64,000 nucleotides of DNA from Pseudomonas sp. 8AS (GTDB taxonomy: Bacteria; Pseudomonadota; Gammaproteobacteria; Pseudomonadales; Pseudomonadaceae): assembly GCF_902506505.1 (NCBI RefSeq), contig NZ_LR733406.1, positions 1,103,200 through 1,167,199 on the forward strand. Direction: 5' to 3'. A program made the position numbers and the translations under genes. Positions 56,538-64,000 of the stretch are shown here, piece by piece. How positions within the stretch are numbered: position 1 is the first letter of the stretch; the number at the start of each line of letters is the position of its first letter. The notes below the pieces were generated by a model that made no database searches, was not told the DNA's origin, and saw nothing but the letters and a program-made list of their open reading frames with translations.

Positions 56538-57113
56538 ATGCCCAAGTTCTACGCTGTTCTGCTCGCCACCTGCCTGGCCCTGCCGGCGCATGCCGACTGG
56601 TACCTGGACAACGAGTCCTCGCGCCTGTCGTTCATCTCCACCAAGGCCGGCAATCTCTCCGAAGTGCACCGCTTCCTCACCCTGCACGGCAAGGTCGACG
56701 GCCAGGGCGCGGCGCGCCTGCGCATCGAGCTGGACTCGGTGAGTACCGGCATCCCGCTGCGCGACGAGCGCCTGCGCAGCCTGCTGTTCGACGTCGGCTC
56801 ATTCCCCGAGGCCAAGGTCATGGCCCAGCTCGACCTGGGCCTGATCACCGACCTGGCGCCGGGCGCCCAGCTCGAACTGCGCCTGCCGGTCCAGGTGGAG
56901 ATCCGCGGGCGCAAGCACGGCTACATGGCTGAGCTGCTGGCCACCCGCCTGGACGACCGGCGCTTCCAGGTGGTGACCCTGGCGCCGCTGGTCCTGCATG
57001 CCGACGAGTTCGGCCTGGGCGAGGGCGTCGAGGCCTTGCGCCAGGCGGCCCGGCTCTCGACCATCAGCCTGTCGGTGCCGGTCGGCGCCGTGATGATCTT
57101 CACCGCGCGATGA
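56538..57113 (+). CDS. YceI-family periplasmic protein
   Basis: A 191-residue protein with signal peptide MPKFYAVLLATCLALPAHA, then a lipocalin-like barrel: WYLDNESSRLSFISTKAGNLSEVHRF, LDSVSTGIPLRDERLRSLLFDVGSFPEA, ending VGAVMIFTAR. YceI proteins bind isoprenoid quinones or other lipids in the periplasm. Its stop overlaps the next gene (ATGA), coupling it to the cardiolipin synthase. Confidence 0.9.
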   Translation: MPKFYAVLLATCLALPAHADWYLDNESSRLSFISTKAGNLSEVHRFLTLHGKVDGQGAARLRIELDSVSTGIPLRDERLRSLLFDVGSFPEAKVMAQLDLGLITDLAPGAQLELRLPVQVEIRGRKHGYMAELLATRLDDRRFQVVTLAPLVLHADEFGLGEGVEALRQAARLSTISLSVPVGAVMIFTAR

Positions 57114-58267
57114 CGGGCACCATCTTTCCCTGGAAAGCCGGCAACCGCTTCAACCTGCTGGTCGATGGACCGGCCTTCTTTCCCGCCATGCTCGCCGCCA
57201 TCGCCGGCGCCCGCCAGCGCGTGGTGCTGGAACTGTACCTGGCCGAGGACGGGCGCTGCAGCGAGGCCCTGGTCGCCGCGCTGGCGGCGGCGGCGCAGCG
57301 CGGCGTGGCGGTGCACTGCCTGTTCGACGATTTCGGCTGCCTGGGCCTGGGCGCCGCGCTGCGCCAGCGCCTGGGCGCGGCCGGCGTGCAGCTGCGCCTG
57401 TACAACCCGCTGCGCTGGCGCCGCGGGGTGCGCAACCTGTACCGCGACCACCGCAAGATCCTGGTGGTGGACGAGGCCTGCGCCTTCGTCGGCGGCACCG
57501 GCGCCACCGATGCCTTCTGGAACCCGCAGGCCGCCGAGAGTGCCTGGCACGAGGTGATGGTGCGCATCGAGGGGCCGCTGGTGGCGCACTGGCTGTTCCT
57601 GTTCGACTACCAGTGGCAGGCCTGTGCCGGCCAGCTGCCCTGGCGGCCGGTGCCCAGCGCCGGGCTCAGCCACCTGCCGCCCAGCCCGGCGGTGGGCCAG
57701 GGCATGGGCCGGGTGGCCTACGCCAACGCCCGCCAGCACCTGGACATCGTCCACTCGCTGTTGCGCAACGTGAACCGGGCCAAGCGCCAGGTGTGGCTGG
57801 CCACCCCGTATTTCCTGCCCAGCTGGAGAGTGCGCCGCACCCTGATCAAGGCGGCCCAGCGCGGCGTGGAGGTGCGCCTGCTGCTCACCGGGCGCAACAC
57901 CGACCACCCGCCGATCCGCTACGCCGGCCAGCGCTACTACCCCAAGCTGCTCAAGGCCGGCGTGCGCATCTACGAATACCAGCCGCGCTTCCTGCACCTG
58001 AAGATGGTGCGCATCGACGACTGGGTCAGCGTCGGTTCCTGCAACTTCGACCACTGGAACCTGCGCTTCAACCTCGACGCCAACCTCGAGGCCCTCGACC
58101 CGCAGTTCAGCGCCGAGGTGGCCGACTGCTTCGTCGCCGACTTCGCCGCCAGCCGCGAGATCAGCCTCGACGACTGGCAGAGCCAGCCCTGGAGCAGCCG
58201 TCTGCGCCAGCGCCTGTGGGGCTGGCTGGATCGCCTGGTGGTCAACCTGCTGGACCGCCGCCGCTAA
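57110..58267 (+). CDS. clsB: ClsB-type cardiolipin synthase / phospholipase D-family protein
   Basis: A 385-residue phospholipase-D-superfamily enzyme with two HKD motifs: DHRKILVVDEACAFVGG (HxKxxxxD) and FLHLKMVRIDDWVSVGSCNFD. N-terminal membrane helices are absent, as in ClsB, unlike ClsA. It condenses phosphatidylglycerol (and, in ClsB, may use PE) to cardiolipin. Overlaps yceI by 4 bp, and an FtsH gene follows after 92 bp. Confidence 0.82.
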   Translation: MTGTIFPWKAGNRFNLLVDGPAFFPAMLAAIAGARQRVVLELYLAEDGRCSEALVAALAAAAQRGVAVHCLFDDFGCLGLGAALRQRLGAAGVQLRLYNPLRWRRGVRNLYRDHRKILVVDEACAFVGGTGATDAFWNPQAAESAWHEVMVRIEGPLVAHWLFLFDYQWQACAGQLPWRPVPSAGLSHLPPSPAVGQGMGRVAYANARQHLDIVHSLLRNVNRAKRQVWLATPYFLPSWRVRRTLIKAAQRGVEVRLLLTGRNTDHPPIRYAGQRYYPKLLKAGVRIYEYQPRFLHLKMVRIDDWVSVGSCNFDHWNLRFNLDANLEALDPQFSAEVADCFVADFAASREISLDDWQSQPWSSRLRQRLWGWLDRLVVNLLDRRR

Positions 58268-58359
58268 GCCGCCGCCTGCGCAATGCGCGGCGTTGGCTAT
58301 GGTGAAGGGAGGGCCGGCGCCGCGGCCCCCGACCGTCGGTTTGCGCACGAGGACACTCC

Positions 58360-60174
<1,815 letters not shown>

Positions 60175-60190
60175 GCCCGTAGCGGCTCTC

Positions 60191-60247
60191 GTAGGGGGCG
60201 CCGTGCGCACCCCCCGCACGGGTCTACGGTGCGCACGGCGCACCCGC
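60191..60247. repeat. Extragenic inverted repeat (GTGCGCAC type)
   Basis: GTAGGGGGCGCCGTGCGCAC at the left and GTGCGCACGGCGCACCC at the right form a long imperfect hairpin. It is in the 81-bp gap between convergent ftsH-like and hemolysin-III-like genes, and resembles the element at 55344-55407. Confidence 0.65.
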
Positions 60248-60255
60248 AGTCTTTG

Positions 60256-60873
60256 TCAGAGCACGTAGCGCAGGATCGCCACGTAGTGCAGCAGGCTGCC
60301 GGCCATGACGAACAGGTGCCAGATGCCGTGCCAGTGGCGGAAGCGGCTGTCGAAGGCGAAGAAGATGATGCCCACCGTGTACAGCACGCCGCCGCTGGCC
60401 AGCCAGATGAAGCCGTCGCGACCGAGGGCAGCCAGCAGCGGCTCGATGGCCACCAGCACGATCCAGCCCATCACCGCGTAGATCACCAGCGACAGCACGC
60501 GGGCCTCGGAACGCGGCTTGATCTCCTGCAGCATGCCGATCAGGCCCAGGCCCCAGACGATGCCGAACAGGCTCCAGCCCCAGGCACCGCGCAGGGTGAC
60601 CAGGCAGAACGGCGTGTAGCTGCCGGCGATCAGCAGGTAGATGGACAGGTGGTCGAGCTTGCGCATCACCAGCTTGGCCCGTCCGCGCAGGCTGTGGTAC
60701 AGGGTGGAGATGCTGTACAGCAGGACCAGGGCCAGGCCGTAGACGGCCACGCTGACGATCTTCCACGGGTCGCCGTCGAGGCCGGCCACCACCAGCAGCC
60801 AGATGGCGCCGATACAGGCCAGCAGGGCGCCGATCAGGTGCGTCCAGGCGTTGAAACGTTCCCCGTGGTACAT
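60256..60873 (-). CDS. Hemolysin-III/TrhA-family membrane protein
   Basis: A 205-residue protein with seven membrane helices; the HlyIII signature is ISTLYHSLRGRAKLVMRKLDHLSIYLLIAGSYTPFCLV, with a conserved FRHWHGIWHLFV at the C terminus. These belong to the PAQR/TrhA superfamily; E. coli TrhA maintains membrane energetics on lipid changes, and hemolytic activity is not implied. It has its own promoter region upstream. Confidence 0.9.
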   Translation of the reverse strand: MYHGERFNAWTHLIGALLACIGAIWLLVVAGLDGDPWKIVSVAVYGLALVLLYSISTLYHSLRGRAKLVMRKLDHLSIYLLIAGSYTPFCLVTLRGAWGWSLFGIVWGLGLIGMLQEIKPRSEARVLSLVIYAVMGWIVLVAIEPLLAALGRDGFIWLASGGVLYTVGIIFFAFDSRFRHWHGIWHLFVMAGSLLHYVAILRYVL

Positions 60874-60976
60874 GGTGCGAACCTCTGCGTGGCGTGACGG
60901 TGAAGCGGCTGCGGGGGCAGCCGGGCGTCACTATAAGGGTTTGCAGTGTACAGGTGTACTCTGGAATGCGGGCCGG

Positions 60977-63550
60977 TTACTCGGTCAGCTCCAGGCGGGT
61001 CGGGCGGGGCCAGCCACGCAGTTGCTCGGCCGGGCCGGGTTTGGCGAACAGGTAGCCCTGGTACAGCGAGCAGCCGATCTGCAGCAGGGCATCGCGCTGT
61101 TCTGCGGTTTCCACGCCCTCGGCGAGTACCTGCAGGTCCAGGCTCTGCGCCAGGGCGACGATGGCGCGCACGATGGAGGCGTCGTTGGGGTCGCTGAGCA
61201 GGTCGCGGACGAAGCAGCGGTCGATCTTCAGGCGCGTCAGCGGCAGGCGCTTGAGGTAGCCGAGCGAGGAGTAGCCGGTGCCGAAGTCGTCCAGCGAAAA
61301 GCGCACGCCATGGGCCTGCAGTTGCAGCATGCGCTGGATCATTTCCTCGATGTCGCTGGCCAGGTGGCTTTCGGTCAGCTCCAGCTCCAGGCGCGCCGGG
61401 TTGGCCCCGGTCTGCTTGAGTATCGCCAGCACATCGCTGACGAAGTCCGCATGGTGCAGCTGCCGCGCGCTGACGTTGACCGCCAGGGGCAGCTCGGCCA
61501 GCTCGGCGTCACGGCTCCAGGCCACCAGCTGTTCGCAGGCCGCCTGGAGGATCCAGCGACCCAGCGGCAGGATCAGGTCGGTGCTCTCGGCCAGCGGGAT
61601 GAATTCGCCGGGCGGGATCAGCCCATGCTGCGGATGCTGCCAGCGCACCAGGGCTTCGGCGCCGATCAGCCGACCCAGGTGGTCGACCTGGGGCTGGTAG
61701 TGCAGCAGGAAGTGACGCTCGCCGATGCTGTGGCGCAGATCGGTTTCCAGGCGGATGCGGGCCAGGGCGGCAGTCTGCATCTGCGGGTTGAAGAAGCGCA
61801 CGACATTGCGCCCGGCCGATTTGGCCTCGTACATGGCCAGGTCGGCGCGCTTGAGCAGTTCCTCGACCGTGCTGTGGGCATCGGAAAACAGTGCCACACC
61901 GATGCTGGCGGTGCTGCTGTGCTCATGGCCGTTGAGGTCGTAGGGCTCGGCCAGGCTGCCGAGCAGCTTGTTGGCGACGGTTTCGATCTCGACCAGGGCC
62001 TTGGCCGGGGTGCTGGACAGGCGTTCGAGCATCAGCACGAATTCGTCACCGCCCAGGCGCGCCAGGGTGTCTTCGTCGCGGCTCTGGCTGCGCAGGCGCA
62101 GGGCCACCTGCTGCAGGAGCTGGTCGCCCGTGGCATGCCCGAGGGTGTCGTTGAGGCTCTTGAAGTTGTCCAGGTCGATGAACAGCAGCGCGCCTTGCTG
62201 GCCGCTGCGGGCGTGGTGGGCGAGGGCATGCTGCAGGCGGTCCTGCAGCAGGCGGCGGTTGGGCAGCCCGGTCAGCGGGTCGAAGAAGGCCAGCTGGTGG
62301 ATCTGTTCGAGGTTCTTCTTGTGCTCGGTGATATCGGTGGAAATGCCGCACAGGGCATAGATGGTGCCATCCGGGCGACGCAGCGGCAGCTTGACCGTCA
62401 GGTAGGCATGCTCGCCGTTGTCGGCGAGGTTGCGGTTGACCTCTTCGATCTGCACCCGCTCGCCCTGCTGCAGCACGCGCAGGTCATTGCGTCGCAGGTT
62501 GTCCACGGTGTTGGCGTCGAAGAAGGCGCTGTCGCTCTGGCCCAGCACTTCTTCGCGCGAGCGGCCGAACAGTTCGCAGACCTTGCGGTTGGCGTACTGG
62601 TAGCGCAGCTGGGGGTCCTTGATGTAGATGAAGGCCTCGACACTGTCGAGGATGGTGTTCAGGCGCAGCTCGCTGGCACTCAGGTGGCGGGTCTGCTCCG
62701 CCACCCGGCGCCGCAGCAGCAGCGCGCCGCCCAGGGCGAGGAGGAACAGCGCAGTGAGCGTGGCCAGGCCCCACCATAAACTGGTGGGGACCCGCAGTTG
62801 CGGGGGCTTGCCGCCCCAGCGCTGGATGATCTGGTAGTAGAGGGAGTCGGGCTGCTCCTGCCACTCCTTGAGGTGGCGGTCGATGGCTGCCAGCAGCGGG
62901 GCGTGGCGGTCCTTGCCGGTGGCGTAAAACAGTCGGGCCGGCTGGAACATGATCGGGGTACTGCTCAGGCCGTACTGGTCGGCGTGGTAATCGCCGAAGC
63001 GCTGGTTGGCCACGGCCGCGTCGGCTTCTCCGCTGCTGACCAGCTCGAAGCCCTGGGCCAGGCTCTGCACGGGCAGCAGCTGGGCCTGCAGGCCGAAGCT
63101 GAGCAGCAGTGCCTTGAGGTGCTCTTCCTGCACCGAACCGGCCAGCACGGCAATGCGCCGGTCGTTGAGGTCGAGCAGCGAGTTCAGGCGCAGCTCCTGC
63201 TGGCTGTAGATCTGCGACCAGCTGAACAGCGCCGGCAACTGGTGGAAGTCCAGGTAACGGGCACGCTCTTCGTTCCAGGCCGTATCCGGCAACAGGTCGA
63301 TGCGCCCGTCGCGGGTCAGTTCCAGGCATTGCTGCCATTCGCAGGGCACCGCCTGCAGCGTCCAGCCTTCGCGCTGGGCGATTTCGCGCAGCAGTTCGCC
63401 GAAGATGCCGGACAGCTGGTTGTCGTTGTCCAGCAGCAGTTTCGGTTCGTTGGCGTAGACACCTACGCGCAGAGGCTGGTGCTCCGCCAGACTGGGCGGA
63501 GCCAGGGCGGCGGCACACAACAGCAGGGCGGGCCAGAGGCGCAGTGGCAT
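60977..63550 (-). CDS. Periplasmic-binding + PAS + GGDEF + EAL signalling protein
   Basis: A 857-residue membrane protein. A signal peptide (about 1-22) precedes a bacterial solute-binding domain of family 3 type (25-245: LRVGVYANEPKLLLDN, DLLPDTAWNEERARYLDF). A membrane helix (about 256-279), a PAS domain (about 290-410), a GGDEF domain (about 425-585) and an EAL domain (about 600-850) follow. The active GGDEF site (500-504) and RxxD inhibitory site (RDED, 491-494, five residues before) are intact; EAL is GAEALVRW (632-634) with DDFGTGYSSLGYL and AEGVETAEQ. It could both make and degrade c-di-GMP in response to an amino-acid-like ligand. It is monocistronic. Confidence 0.93.
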   Translation of the reverse strand: MPLRLWPALLLCAAALAPPSLAEHQPLRVGVYANEPKLLLDNDNQLSGIFGELLREIAQREGWTLQAVPCEWQQCLELTRDGRIDLLPDTAWNEERARYLDFHQLPALFSWSQIYSQQELRLNSLLDLNDRRIAVLAGSVQEEHLKALLLSFGLQAQLLPVQSLAQGFELVSSGEADAAVANQRFGDYHADQYGLSSTPIMFQPARLFYATGKDRHAPLLAAIDRHLKEWQEQPDSLYYQIIQRWGGKPPQLRVPTSLWWGLATLTALFLLALGGALLLRRRVAEQTRHLSASELRLNTILDSVEAFIYIKDPQLRYQYANRKVCELFGRSREEVLGQSDSAFFDANTVDNLRRNDLRVLQQGERVQIEEVNRNLADNGEHAYLTVKLPLRRPDGTIYALCGISTDITEHKKNLEQIHQLAFFDPLTGLPNRRLLQDRLQHALAHHARSGQQGALLFIDLDNFKSLNDTLGHATGDQLLQQVALRLRSQSRDEDTLARLGGDEFVLMLERLSSTPAKALVEIETVANKLLGSLAEPYDLNGHEHSSTASIGVALFSDAHSTVEELLKRADLAMYEAKSAGRNVVRFFNPQMQTAALARIRLETDLRHSIGERHFLLHYQPQVDHLGRLIGAEALVRWQHPQHGLIPPGEFIPLAESTDLILPLGRWILQAACEQLVAWSRDAELAELPLAVNVSARQLHHADFVSDVLAILKQTGANPARLELELTESHLASDIEEMIQRMLQLQAHGVRFSLDDFGTGYSSLGYLKRLPLTRLKIDRCFVRDLLSDPNDASIVRAIVALAQSLDLQVLAEGVETAEQRDALLQIGCSLYQGYLFAKPGPAEQLRGWPRPTRLELTE

Positions 63551-63626
63551 GGGCAGGTGGTCTTCGATCCGGTGCAGATAGTTGCAACCTTAGGTGAAAA
63601 CCCTGCGTTTGGCTTGCGCTGCTGAG

Positions 63627-64000
63627 CTATCCGGCCAGTTGGCGCAGTGCCGGGTGGGTCTCGCACAGGCCGTAGCGCTGGCTGTCGTCGCGCACCACGC
63701 GGCCCATGGCGATCCGCGGGTCGTGGGTGAACACCAGGCGCCCGCCGCGGGCCAGCAGGCTGTCGAGCAGGCGCTCCTTTTCCTCGATCAAACCTTCGGG
63801 GAAGCGGTCGTAGCCCATGGTCAGCGGCAGGTGCACCCAGGGCGCGCCGGGCACCAGGTCGCCGGCGAACACCACCGGGCCGTCGGCCATGGCCACTTCC
63901 GGCAGCAGCTGACCGGGGGTATGGCCGTCGCTCCAGTGCAGGTGCCAGTCGGCGCCCAGCAGCGGCGACAGGCCTTGCTGGTCGAGCAGCTGCAGGCGCC
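63627..64000 (-). CDS. Metallo-beta-lactamase-fold hydrolase, 3' part only
   Basis: The gene continues past the right edge; the visible 124 residues include WHLHWSDGHTPGQLLPEVA, with the His and TPG loop of the glyoxalase-II-like MBL fold, then VVFAGDLVPGAPWVHLPLTMGYDR (metal Asp in GDL), and THDPRIAM (final His). These residues match a metal-dependent hydrolase. The start is outside the window. Confidence 0.85.
   Translation of the reverse strand, partial: RLQLLDQQGLSPLLGADWHLHWSDGHTPGQLLPEVAMADGPVVFAGDLVPGAPWVHLPLTMGYDRFPEGLIEEKERLLDSLLARGGRLVFTHDPRIAMGRVVRDDSQRYGLCETHPALRQLAG

Overview
The window reads as chromosomal DNA of a Pseudomonas species or a very close relative. Base composition is high G+C with strong third-position bias. 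Gene order matches P. aeruginosa blocks that I recall from memory: (i) 5S rRNA - MCE protein - mksFEB - holD/rimI - ychF/pth/rplY/prs - ispE/lolB - hemA/prfA/prmC/moeB/murI - pagL; (ii) valS - holC - pepA - lptF/lptG; (iii) bifA - sodB - lysE/argO - argP; (iv) olsA/olsB. Most of the window is core genome. I see no prophage, complete insertion sequence, integron or CRISPR array.

Layout. 0-3 kb: the 3' end of a 5S rRNA gene with its terminator, a six-MCE-domain lipid-transport protein and a small PepSY protein. 3-8 kb: the mksF-mksE-mksB condensin operon (minus strand), without an mksG nuclease gene. 8-12 kb: holD (cryptic psi), rimI, a beta-carbonic anhydrase, a DMT exporter and an isocitrate/isopropylmalate-dehydrogenase-like enzyme (plus strand). 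12-19.4 kb, minus strand: TPR lipoprotein, lolB, ispE, two identical tRNA-Gln genes, prs, rplY, pth, ychF and tRNA-Met. 19.6-25 kb, plus strand: hemA, prfA, prmC, moeB and murI, nearly all translationally coupled, then pagL. RF1 and the methyltransferase that modifies it sit together here.

26-34.5 kb is the most distinctive part: nine tightly overlapping minus-strand genes (YbgA-like DUF523/DUF1722, LitR/CarH-type MerR regulator, photolyase, NTF2-like, SDR, FAD amine oxidase, DUF1365, cyclopropane-synthase-like methyltransferase, DUF2878). They follow a promoter studded with TGTACA boxes. I read this as a light/photo-oxidative-stress operon coupling DNA repair to membrane fatty-acid modification. 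34.7-44.4 kb: nhaD with a coupled winged-helix gene, valS, a small conserved gene, holC, pepA and the divergent lptF-lptG pair. 44.6-54.3 kb: BifA-type c-di-GMP phosphodiesterase, sodB, argO/argP, a chemoreceptor, an NAD-dependent reductase and the ornithine-lipid genes olsB/olsA. 54.4-64 kb: an acyl-CoA-dehydrogenase-like protein, an ODP/flavodiiron-like metalloprotein, YceI, a ClsB-type cardiolipin synthase, a second-type FtsH, a hemolysin-III membrane protein, a periplasmic-sensor GGDEF/EAL protein and the 3' part of a metallo-beta-lactamase-fold hydrolase cut by the window end.

Repeats. Two related 139-140-bp MITE-like elements (25040-25179 and 39998-40136) have near-perfect terminal inverted repeats and apparent 3-bp TNA target duplications. 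Both sit exactly at the stop codon of a gene (pagL, holC). Several other extragenic palindromes of the Pseudomonas REP type are present, including one with 26-bp perfect arms. A common theme of the window is envelope biogenesis and lipid modification: PqiB-like, LolB, LptFG, PagL, Cfa-like, OlsAB and ClsB.
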